DNA of 64,000 bases from Cognatishimia sp. MH4019 (GTDB lineage Bacteria; Pseudomonadota; Alphaproteobacteria; Rhodobacterales; Rhodobacteraceae). Of the stretch, positions 54,001 through 62,800 are shown in pieces. The notes beneath the pieces were generated by a model that saw nothing but the letters and a program-made list of their open reading frames with translations, made no database searches and was not told the DNA's origin. How positions within the stretch are numbered: the first letter of the stretch is position 1; every line of letters starts with the position of its first letter. The stretch is taken from NCBI RefSeq assembly GCF_020177595.1, contig NZ_JAHTBL010000001.1:434001-498000 (forward strand), in the 5' to 3' direction. A program made the position numbers and the translations under genes.

Positions 54001-55526
54001 GACAACGCCTCCTCTTTCTTAACGGCGTCGTCTTTGGTGGTATAGCGGCGATTGCGCAGCTCCATCCAGACGGAATAGGCGATAGAGGCAACGACCACTC
54101 CGATCAGCGTCAGGTTTAACGCGCCTGTCAGGAAATAGGGGGCCATTCCAGAGGTCGCATTGGCGATCATGCTGCCTTGGATAAAGTTCGCCTCAGCAAT
54201 TGGACCAAGGATCAGGCCCAGCACAAGGGGGGCTGCGGAAAAGCCGAACCGCTCAAGGAAATACATCGCCGTGCCGAGCGTCATCATCACATAGACATCG
54301 CCCATCGAGTTCTGCACCGAGTAGCTGCCAAAGACCGCAAGCCCCAGCACAACGGCGGCCATCACAGCGTTGGGCACTTGCGCGACACGCGCCGCAAGAC
54401 CTGCCACGTAGAGCCCAAAGATGCACATCAAGATCTGGCCGATCAGCATTGAATTGATAAAGGTCCACGCCACTTGCGGGTGGTTGTCGAACAGATCGCT
54501 GCCCGGAAAAATCCCGTGGATCAGCAAGCCACCGAGCAGAACCGCCGCCGTGGGCGAGCCGGGGATCGACAGCGTCAGAAGCGGCACGAGCGATGGGCCA
54601 ACCATTGCGTTGTTCGCGCTTTCGGCTGCGATCACGCCTTCGCTGTGCCCAGTGCCGAATTTTTCGCGTTCCGGGCTCATCTTCTTGGACTGGTCATAGG
54701 CCACAAGGCCCGCGATCTGGCCGCCGACCCCGGGGATCAGACCGATGATAGAGCCGGTGAGTGTGCCAATGCTCAACGCGCGGCCCCGGCGGACTACTTC
54801 GCGGATCGCCTCACCAATCGGGTGGTGCTGCACGGTCAGCACTTCGGCATCCAGCCGAGTGCGACCTTTGGCAAACATCGTGATGACCTGCGGGATCGCG
54901 AAAAGCCCGATCAGGGCAGGGATCACATTGATGCCGCCAGACACGCTGGGGTGAAAGATGAATCGCTGCGCGCCCATGATGTCGTCAAAGCCAATGGTGG
55001 CCAGCCACAGGCCGATACAGCCTGCCAAAAGGCCTTTCACAACGGAACTTGAATCGAGCGAGCCAATCACTGTCACCCCAAGAATGGCCAGCCAGAAGAG
55101 ATGCGACGGCCCAAATGCAAGCGCCCATTGCGCCAGCATCGGGGTCAAAAAGATCAGCAGCATGACGCCAAAAACACCACCCACGGCAGAGGCCAGGAAC
55201 GACAATTGCAAAGCCCGCGCGCCTTCGCCTTTCTGCGCCATTGTGTGCCCGTCAAGCGTGGTCGCGATGTTGGCGGGTGCGCCGGGGATTTTCAGCAAAA
55301 TGGCACTCACTGCGCCGCCCGCCACGGTCGAGGTATAGGCGGCCCCTAGCAGGATCAGACCTTGCGCAGGCTCCAATCGAAAGGTGAACGGGATCAGCAA
55401 GGCGACGGCCATGGTTGGGGACAACCCCGGCGTTGCCCCAAGGATCAGGCCGCCGATTGTGCCCAAAAGTAGCAACCCGAAGTTGATCGGGGTGAACACG
55501 TCACCAAAGTAGGCCAGAAATTCCAA
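53997..55526 (-). CDS. Tripartite tricarboxylate transporter large membrane subunit (TctA type)
   Basis: 509 residues from a TTG start at 55526 (read as MEFLAYFGDVFTP), chosen because GGGAGGAGCGCC lies directly in front; the ATG further upstream has no such site and adds non-family residues. TctA signatures: GGLILGATPGLSPTMAVALLIPF and a second GLIPGVGGQIAGLVAYDQSK, with LLTLSIPGSPTAAVLLGGLL. About 11-12 membrane spans. First gene of the operon, giving the order A-B-C instead of the more usual C-B-A. A LacI-type operator candidate lies 62 bases upstream. Confidence 0.9.
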   Translation of the reverse strand: MEFLAYFGDVFTPINFGLLLLGTIGGLILGATPGLSPTMAVALLIPFTFRLEPAQGLILLGAAYTSTVAGGAVSAILLKIPGAPANIATTLDGHTMAQKGEGARALQLSFLASAVGGVFGVMLLIFLTPMLAQWALAFGPSHLFWLAILGVTVIGSLDSSSVVKGLLAGCIGLWLATIGFDDIMGAQRFIFHPSVSGGINVIPALIGLFAIPQVITMFAKGRTRLDAEVLTVQHHPIGEAIREVVRRGRALSIGTLTGSIIGLIPGVGGQIAGLVAYDQSKKMSPEREKFGTGHSEGVIAAESANNAMVGPSLVPLLTLSIPGSPTAAVLLGGLLIHGIFPGSDLFDNHPQVAWTFINSMLIGQILMCIFGLYVAGLAARVAQVPNAVMAAVVLGLAVFGSYSVQNSMGDVYVMMTLGTAMYFLERFGFSAAPLVLGLILGPIAEANFIQGSMIANATSGMAPYFLTGALNLTLIGVVVASIAYSVWMELRNRRYTTKDDAVKKEEALS

Positions 55527-55587
55527 GGCGCTCCTCCCAAAGCAAAACCTCGACTTGACCGACAAGCGTATGTAATGAAAATAGTAT

Positions 55588-55601
55588 TGCAAATGTTTTC
55601 A
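55588..55601. promoter_or_regulatory. LacI-type operator candidate
   Basis: TGCAAATGTTTTCA fits the TGnAAAnnTTTnCA pattern of LacI-family operators, with one imperfect pair. It lies in the 110-base divergent region between the TctA gene and the LacI-type regulator. It is flanked by a wider ATGAAAA...TTTTCAT inverted repeat (55575-55602). Confidence 0.55.
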
Positions 55602-55636
55602 TTTTTAACGTTAAGAGTGAGGCGCAGGGCACTGCT

Positions 55637-56665
55637 TTGAAAGATAAAAAGTCCGATATCGTGGCTGTGGCAAAGGCTGCGCGCGTGTCGCCATCGACGG
55701 TGTCGCGCAGCTTTAATCATCCCGAACTGGTCAAGGCATCGACTCGCAAGAAGATCGACACTGCTGTGCGCAGGTTGGGCTATATTCGAAACCGGGCTGC
55801 ACAAACGATCCACGGCATTCGCAGTGGAACGGTCGGGTCGATTGTGCCAACGATTGATCACACGATCTTTGCCGAGCTGATCCAGAGCTTTTCGGACTCG
55901 ATCGAGGATCTTGGCTTTACGATCCTGCTCGCGTCGCACGGCTATGACCTGCAGCGCGAATATGCGCTGACCCGCAAGATGCTGGAGCATCGCGTCGACG
56001 GTATGGCGCTGATCGGCACGCAGCATGAGGCTGAAACCGTACATCTTCTGCACAGTCAAAGCATACCGACCGTGCTGCTTTGGAACTATGCCGAGCAGAC
56101 GTCCTTTCCTTGTGTCGGTTCGGACAATTATCGCGCCGGTTGGTTGGTTGGCGACCATATCGGGCGGTTGAAACACCGCAACGTTGCGGCACTTTTCCCG
56201 CCCGTTAACGGCAATGATCGCGCAGCGCAGCGCCGGGCAGGGGTGTTGGCAGCGTTGGCAGATCACGGCGTCGCGCTTCCAGCACATCGTCTGTTGGAGA
56301 CGCCCTACAGCGTGGATGCGGCGAAAGTCGCGATCATGCGGCTGCTCGCCACCGGAGACAGGCCCAGCGCCTTGATCTGTGGCAATGACGTGCTGGCATG
56401 GGGCGCGCTTCATGCGCTCAACCGCGCGAATGTCCGAGTGCCGGATGAGATAAGCGTTGCAGGTATTGGCGACTTCAAAGGCTCGCGAGAGTTCGAGCCT
56501 GCCTTGACCACTGTTCGCATCCCGGCACGCCAAATCGGTGAAAAGGCTGCCACGCTGATCGCCGATCAGATCGTCAACCCAAATGCGACCTTGATGGGCG
56601 AACTTGTCGTACCTGAGCTGATGATCCGCGAGACATGCGCGCCTTTTGGCGCCAGGGTTGGCTGA
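55637..56665 (+). CDS. LacI-family transcriptional regulator, SauR-like position
   Basis: 342 residues from a TTG start; no ATG is available further upstream in frame. The helix-turn-helix VAVAKAARVSPSTVSRSFNHPE and hinge helix (RNRAAQTIHGIRSGTVG) are typical. The periplasmic-binding-protein fold has LICGNDVLAWGALHAL and the C-terminal TTVRIPARQIGEKAA. It faces the transporter-SauS-SauT operon across 110 bases holding an operator candidate. SauR of C. necator is also described as a LacI-type regulator next to the pathway genes. Probably responds to the pathway substrate or an early intermediate. Confidence 0.88.
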   Translation: MKDKKSDIVAVAKAARVSPSTVSRSFNHPELVKASTRKKIDTAVRRLGYIRNRAAQTIHGIRSGTVGSIVPTIDHTIFAELIQSFSDSIEDLGFTILLASHGYDLQREYALTRKMLEHRVDGMALIGTQHEAETVHLLHSQSIPTVLLWNYAEQTSFPCVGSDNYRAGWLVGDHIGRLKHRNVAALFPPVNGNDRAAQRRAGVLAALADHGVALPAHRLLETPYSVDAAKVAIMRLLATGDRPSALICGNDVLAWGALHALNRANVRVPDEISVAGIGDFKGSREFEPALTTVRIPARQIGEKAATLIADQIVNPNATLMGELVVPELMIRETCAPFGARVG

Positions 56666-56975
56666 TCGGCAATCCTTTAGACCTTATGACGCTCCAAGAG
56701 CTACGATGCTTGCAGGTTGCAAAAACATCATACTGACCTCTCTAGATGCGTGGTTCAAATTTGGGCCACGACCGCTCTCCCAATACGCTGACGTGGCATC
56801 GGGAGCACTCGTATCGAGTAGTGTTTAAGACAAGGAAGCGCCGATCTGGCCATTTCCATACTGTCCCGGACTTGACCCCGGACCTCTGACAGCGACATGT
56901 GGCGCGAGACCCCGGATCAGGTCCGGGGCGGGCTGGTCGAAACGGTCCTTGATCTGGCAGAGGCATCTAGACGCC
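56666..56975. other. Intergenic region between LacI and FGE genes
   Basis: 310 bases without a convincing gene. It holds the inverted repeat TTGCA-GGT-TGCAA at 56710-56722 and, at 56860-56935, the second copy of the 30-base dispersed repeat with a partial mirror (GTCCCGGACTTGACCCCGG). The FGE gene therefore probably has its own promoter. Confidence 0.5.
56902..56931. repeat. 30-base dispersed repeat, copy 2 (inverted)
   Basis: Exact reverse complement of 41914-41943. An imperfect second half just before it (56866-56885, containing CCGGACTTGACCCCGG) makes a larger imperfect hairpin with it, like a REP pair. It lies upstream of the formylglycine-generating enzyme gene. Confidence 0.8.
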
Positions 56976-57911
56976 ATGAGTGAGACGAAAACATGTTGTG
57001 GTCCTTCGCGCGGGCATGGCGGCAGGCCCGCGCATGATGAGATCACTCCGGCCCGCGACGCGCAGGATTTCGACACCGTGCTCATCCCCGAAGGCCGTGA
57101 CCTTGTCGGCACCAGTGAGCCGCAAATCCCCGATGATGGCGAAAGCCCCCTGCGCACGGCACGCCACAAGGCATTTCGCATTGCGACGACTGCGGTGTCT
57201 AATGCCGAGTTTGAGGCATTTGTCACGGCCACTGGTTACGTGACCGAGGCGGAGCGCTTTGGGTGGTCTTTCGTTTTCTGGAGCGATGTGCCCGCCGCCT
57301 ACGGCGCGACCGAGCGTTATGCCGAGGCGCAATGGTGGTGTCGGGTGGATCACGCCAACTGGCGCGATATCAACGGGTCAGGGACCGCAGATGTGGCATG
57401 GCACCCGGATCACCCGGTTGTGCAGGTCTCCTGGCATGACGCGCAAGCCTATGCGCGTTGGGTCGGGGGCCGTTTGCCCACGGAAGCTGAATGGGAAACA
57501 GCGGCACGCGGTGGGCAGGGGAACGTGCGCTTTCCGTGGGGCGATTTGGAACCTGACGATGACAGCATCATGCCCTGCAATATATGGCAGGGTGATTTTC
57601 CTCGCACCAATACCTGTGCCGACGGCTATGCGCGCACGGCACCTGTGCAATCCTTCGCGCCAAACCCCATGGGCCTCTATAATATGGTCGGCAATGTCTG
57701 GGAATGGACCGCCGATCCGTTTCGGATCAAGTCGGTGAAAAGGCATGTCCGCCAGAGGCTGGAAGGGATGAAAGGCTACCGGCTGTCCAAGGGGGGGTCG
57801 TATCTTTGCCACAAAAGCTATTGCTACCGATACCGGATCGCTGCGCGCTCGGGCTCATCGCCAGACAGCGCCACGCCGCATCACGGGTTTCGGATTGTCT
57901 GGCCCGCGTGA
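56976..57911 (+). CDS. Formylglycine-generating enzyme (sulfatase maturase)
   Basis: 311 residues from ATG 56976 (MSETKTCCGPSRG); an in-frame TTG at 56949 is less likely. The FGE fold shows RIATTAVSNAEFEAFV, VVQVSWHDAQAYARWVGGRL and PTEAEWE, then NVWEWTADPF. The active-site pair is Cys278 and Cys283 in GGSYLCHKSYCYRYR, the spacing of human FGE Cys336/Cys341. The enzyme uses copper and oxygen to turn a cysteine in CxPxR into formylglycine. The N-terminus itself carries CGPSR at Cys8-Arg12, matching the substrate motif. The two sulfatases at 57915 (CGPSR) and 47899 (CGAAR) are obvious clients. Its stop lies three bases from the convergent sulfatase. Confidence 0.92.
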   Translation: MSETKTCCGPSRGHGGRPAHDEITPARDAQDFDTVLIPEGRDLVGTSEPQIPDDGESPLRTARHKAFRIATTAVSNAEFEAFVTATGYVTEAERFGWSFVFWSDVPAAYGATERYAEAQWWCRVDHANWRDINGSGTADVAWHPDHPVVQVSWHDAQAYARWVGGRLPTEAEWETAARGGQGNVRFPWGDLEPDDDSIMPCNIWQGDFPRTNTCADGYARTAPVQSFAPNPMGLYNMVGNVWEWTADPFRIKSVKRHVRQRLEGMKGYRLSKGGSYLCHKSYCYRYRIAARSGSSPDSATPHHGFRIVWPA

Positions 57912-57914
57912 CGC

Positions 57915-59231
57915 TCAGGCTGCCGGAATCGTCAGCCCGTATTCCGCGCAACATTCCACCAAGGCCGCATACATCCCGTCATACGCAGGATGATCCGGAC
58001 CAAGGCTGTTGAGCTGCCAGAAATCTTCGCGCAGATCATACATCTGCGTGGAGCCGTCCTCGTAGCGGATGATCCGGTAATCGCCTTTGCGGATCGCAGC
58101 GTTGTCATGGTGGAAGGTCGGCACAGCCCGGTCGGGATCCGTGTCCCCCTCAAGATACGGCAAGAGAGATCGGCCAACGCACGCGTCCGGGGCAGGGAGG
58201 CCTGCGATATCCAGCACAGTCGGCCCTACATCCAAAAGCGCCACCGGGTCGTAAACATCCTGGTCCGTCGGATTGTCCGGGTCGTAAATCACCATCGGAA
58301 CAGAGGCGACTTGCTCGAACAGGGTCGTTTTGCGGTAAAGATTGCGATTGCCCAGATGGAAGCCGTGATCAGACAGGATGACAACGATTGTGTCCTTGGC
58401 GTGGGGCGAGGCCTGCAGCGCGTCCCAGACCCGGCCAAGATGGTAATCGCCGTGGCTGTAGGCCGAATAATAGTTGCGCACGCTGTCGCGCCACCACTTC
58501 ATATCACCCTTCTTTATATGCTCGTTCTCTCGCATCAGTTCATCTGAGAAAGCATTGTAATCATGTCCGTTTTTCCACTCCTCGGGGGGCTTGAGGTTGG
58601 TGGCGTCATACATCTCTTTGAAGCGGATAGGGGTGTAGTGGGGGCCGTGAGGGCTGTAAAAGCCGACCTCGCGATAAAATGGCGCGTCCTGGTCGTAGCT
58701 GTTAAAAAATTCAACCGCTGAATCGCCCGAATTGGCATCATAGAAAGCCTGATCGTCTTTCGGGTCGACGCTGGCCCAGCCGCCACGGTTGCCGCCAAAG
58801 CGCTTCTTTTCAGAGACTTCGGGGAAGTGCATATCCGCGCGGAAGCGCTTTTGGTTGTCCGAGTAAATCCAATTGTGAAACCGCCGCCGCAAGGGGCGGT
58901 AGCGATGGTGGACCTTGCCGCCAGAAGAACAGAAGAACCCGGCCTCTTTCAGCTTGTAAGACCAGACCTCCTGTGGCGCGATCTTATCGAAAAGCTCGTC
59001 CGCGTTCTCGAAGATGCCTAGCTGGTGTGGGGTCTTGGCCGACATGAAACTGGCGCGCGAGGGGCCGCAAATCGGCGCCTGACAATAGGCGGAATGGAAA
59101 ACGGTGGATTGCGCGCAGATACGGTCCAGATTCGGGGTCTGCAACGGCTCGTTAAAAGCAGTCTTGTAGCGCCACGGCGCGGTTGCATCGTCAAACGAGA
59201 TCAGAACCACGTTCTTCTGCCGCGTTGCCAT
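57915..59231 (-). CDS. Cysteine-type sulfatase with CGPSR motif
   Basis: 438 residues, alkaline phosphatase superfamily. ISFDDATAPW holds metal ligands Asp14 and Asp15; the nucleophile is Cys55 in APICGPSRASFMSA, a perfect C-x-P-S-R motif; GGKVHHR and VILSDHGFHLGNRN supply the other active-site residues. No signal peptide, so cytosolic, in line with FGE-dependent maturation in the cytosol. It resembles iduronate- or choline-sulfatase-like groups, but the substrate is unknown. Convergent with the FGE gene; it has its own promoter upstream of 59231. Confidence 0.9.
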   Translation of the reverse strand: MATRQKNVVLISFDDATAPWRYKTAFNEPLQTPNLDRICAQSTVFHSAYCQAPICGPSRASFMSAKTPHQLGIFENADELFDKIAPQEVWSYKLKEAGFFCSSGGKVHHRYRPLRRRFHNWIYSDNQKRFRADMHFPEVSEKKRFGGNRGGWASVDPKDDQAFYDANSGDSAVEFFNSYDQDAPFYREVGFYSPHGPHYTPIRFKEMYDATNLKPPEEWKNGHDYNAFSDELMRENEHIKKGDMKWWRDSVRNYYSAYSHGDYHLGRVWDALQASPHAKDTIVVILSDHGFHLGNRNLYRKTTLFEQVASVPMVIYDPDNPTDQDVYDPVALLDVGPTVLDIAGLPAPDACVGRSLLPYLEGDTDPDRAVPTFHHDNAAIRKGDYRIIRYEDGSTQMYDLREDFWQLNSLGPDHPAYDGMYAALVECCAEYGLTIPAA

Positions 59232-59834
59232 AACCCACTCCTAACCCGATAGATCGTTTTTATTATGACGGGGTGATCGCCCCGAAACCTGTGTCTATGG
59301 AATAACGCGGTTCTGCCTGTGGTCTCAATGTCTTTTGTCGAGATAGATATCAGTGAACGATCCTCGAACCCGTGGCGTCCGGTTTGGACCGAGGGCAGGG
59401 AGATGGCTCAATCCGATCCATGGTTGTCTGTAAATGACTCTTGCCGGGTTTTATTGCCCGCTCACATGCCGGGGACTGGGTGAGTATCAACATCGGAACT
59501 GAGCGTTGGCTGCAGCGTAGAACAGACGACAGCGACGCTTGCGGGGTGTCGGTTTTCGTTCAGAAAACGCGCATCGATGCGCGGGAGCGTGTAAACGGTG
59601 TCCACGTGACCTTATCGTTTCCTATCAGCGACGAGATAGGGGAATTGGGTAGCTCGATAAGAGCATTCTACAGATGGTATATTTTTCTTATAATCGGTAT
59701 TATGTAAATAATATGAATTGATGAAAAACATATAAATCAATGCGCTAAGCGTAACAGTTCATGTAAAACTGCCCTCGATTCAACGTCAGAAGAACAAAGG
59801 ACAGATCCAGCACTGAGCGCATGCGAAACGCGCG
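59232..59834. other. Intergenic region between sulfatase and RTX-Hint genes
   Basis: 603 bases with no gene I can support; the open frame at 59441-59707 has no ribosome-binding site and no resemblance to known proteins. It includes a perfect palindrome (59568-59583) and a very AT-rich stretch at about 59680-59760 just beyond the RTX gene's stop. Confidence 0.5.
59568..59583. other. Perfect 16-base palindrome
   Basis: CGCGCATCGATGCGCG reads the same on both strands. It lies about 340 bases upstream of the sulfatase start, in gene-free DNA. It could be a regulator site or chance in GC-rich DNA. Confidence 0.4.
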
Positions 59835-62800
59835 TCAGTGAAGTAACCGCGCCTCGAAATGGCGCAGCGCCATACGTGCCGTGCCATAGCTGTTGCGTCC
59901 ACGCTCTTGCTCAAGATCCGGAAACAGCGCGAAAAGCTCGGTGCGTTGTGCGTGATCAAGACCTTTGAGCGACAGATCACCGGGCTGGAAACTCTCAGAC
60001 CAAGCGCCATCGCCATTGATGATCTCGTGTTGCGCGAACATGACGTGAATGTAGCTCTGCCCGTTCGTCGTGTTCGCCATTTCAACGCCAGCCATGCCCA
60101 GCATGTGCTTGGCCGCGACCAGAACCTCCGCTTCGCCAAAGTAAAGCTCGACCTCAGGGCCACTTACCAGCATCCGGTGTTGTGGTGACACGGTCGTGTC
60201 GCGTTCGGGCAGATCGTCGCCAAAACACCCTGCGCGGAACGTGATCGCGCCGAGAATTGGATTTTGCGCCAACTCGTCGGGGCTCAGGTGCCGCGTGCCA
60301 ATCCAGCGGACCGGTTGATAGCCGTTGTCACGGGTCAAGACGCGATCACCGATTTGCAGATGCTCGACCGGGATCAGGCCTTGAACTGTGCGGATCTGCG
60401 TGCCGGGCGTGAAACACGGCACATGATTGACCGTCTCGATCTCCGAGAACGTCATGGTGCCGGTGACAGCCCCATTTCCGTCCAGGAACTCGACCGTGCC
60501 GGCCTCGCTGTCAGTTGGATCGTACTTGATCCGGGTTGGTCCCGCGCCTGTCAGATCAAGGGTGTCATTGTCATTGCCGCCTTCACCACCGATGACTGTA
60601 TCGCCAACGCCGCCGATAAACGTGTCGGCATCGTCGCCACCATCCAAAGTGTCTGCGCCATCACCGCCTGTAAGCGTGTCGTCTCCGTCCAGTCCCAGAA
60701 GCACATCTGCGCCAGAGCCACCGGTGATCGCGTCATTGCCGTCGCCCGCAAAGACGTTGATGCCGGTGCTGTCACCGCTCAGATCGATCGTATCATCACC
60801 AGAACCGGTTGAGATCCGCTCAATCTCGGAAAAATCTGCGCTGTTTGGACCTTGGGTGAGCGTGCCAGTCTCGTCGCCATCAAAGACAACCGTGACGTCT
60901 TCGGATCCGGTGTAGGAGACCTCATCGCCATTCGTTTCGCCGGTTTCGCCGCCTGTGATTTCGTCATTGCCGAAGGTGCCATCCAGGATGAACTGGTCAT
61001 CACCGGCCTCGCCCGACATCTCGTCATTGCCAAGCCCGCCCGTGATGGTGTCATCACCTGCGCCAGCCTCGATAATGTCATCCTCGCCGACCTCGCCTGC
61101 GATGATTGCATCATCATTGTCCACGCGGTCGCCGTCGGGATCGCCCGTATAGCTACCATCAATGATGTTATCAGAGGCATCGCCCGATACGATCCCGTCC
61201 CGTTCCACGACAGTGACGTTTTCGATATTGCGAAAATTCAGCGTGGTGCCGTCATCGAAATACACCGTGCCGTCTTCGTTATCCGTCGGGTTATACTCGA
61301 TGCGGTCGACATCCTCGACAATCAGTGTGTCGTTGTCATCGCCCCCTTCGCTTCCGTTGACGGTGTCGCCACCATCGGCGCGGATCGTGTCGGCATCACT
61401 GCCGCCAATAACAGTGTCGGCACCTGTGCCGTCGCGCGCATCAATCTGGTCCGCGCCAACGCCACCGCGCAGCGTATCATCACCGTCGCCCCCCAGCAGA
61501 GTGTCATCGCCGCCCTGCCCCGACAAAAGATCATCGCCGGCACCCCCTTCAAGCCTGTCGGCCCCGCCACCCCCAAACAGATCGTCATTGCCGTCGCCGC
61601 CGAACAACTGGTCCTCGCCAGCGTTGCCGTTCAGCGTGTCATCGCCACCATAGCCGTAGATTGTGTCATTCCCGGCCCCGCCAGAGAGCGTGTCATCGCC
61701 CGGGGCGTCATCCACAACCGTGTCGAAATGTACATCCGTGACCCAAAGAGCCTGCGCACCGGTGCCCGCATTGTCGTAATCAATGAAGACTTGCTGAACA
61801 GGCCCGGCAATCGTCACCAGAACCGAGCCGCCAACGGTTTCCTGTGTGTCATTGCCTGCCGCGCCGTCCAGCGTATTGCCGCCTGTCAGCGTGTCGTTGC
61901 CGTCGATCTGATAAGTTACGGTTACAGGTTGCCCATCGACGCCGATGGCGGTCACGGTAACCTGATCGTCCCATGTGCTTTGATCGATATCGTTGATGCG
62001 GAACTGGACGTTCTCAACGCCAAAGCCAAACTCCGTCTGAGGCTTTACATCGAAATCGAGCGTTACCGTCGTTGTTTGCGACACGCCAGAGCCGCCATTG
62101 CCCGCGCCACGCAACTCAAGCGATGAATCGCTGGCAAAGGGTTCGGAGCCTTCGCGATATTGCGGAGCGGTGCTGCCTTCAGCAGAGTTAAGCCCGCCAT
62201 CATCCGAGATACTGACCGTTACGTTGACCGACCCGGTATCTTGGGTGAAGCCCCCGCTTAGATCGACACCATCGCCGCCGGCTGTGGTCCAGTTCAGGCT
62301 CTCGCTCAGCTGGGTCGAAACCTGACTGTCGCCAAAAATCGTGTCGTCGCCCGCACCGGCCACAACCGTGTCATTGCCCGAGCCACCATAAATAGTGTCA
62401 TCGCCCTGCCCGGACGTGATGGTGTCATTGCCTTGCCCGCCATAGACAATGTCGTCATTGGGCCCCTCGCCCGGCAAAAACCCGTCATTGCCGTCGATCT
62501 CGTCGCCATTCTCGTCGGTATATCCGCCGCCGATGACATCATCGCCTGCGGTGCCAGACACATAACCATCCGGCACAGCGCCCGTTTCTCCAGCAGCATT
62601 TGCTGTGGGGCTTCCCTCTGTCAGATCGCCATTGCCGTCGCGCTGGATCGAGGTGCCGTTGACAACGCTGGTGTTGATTGTCTCGGTGCCGACATCCGTG
62701 GTGCCGGGGAAACCGCTGGGCAGCGAGGGATTGGGTGGATCGCCGTAAGCAACCGCCACATATTCGCCGCTGCTGGTATCCACCAGAAAGATCGTGTCGT

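Noticed and set aside
59441-59707. 88-residue plus-strand open frame between the sulfatase and RTX genes
   Set aside because: No ribosome-binding site, no recognisable domain, and composition unlike neighbouring genes.
60852-62126. 424-residue plus-strand open frame
   Set aside because: Antisense to the third RTX-Hint gene, same cause.
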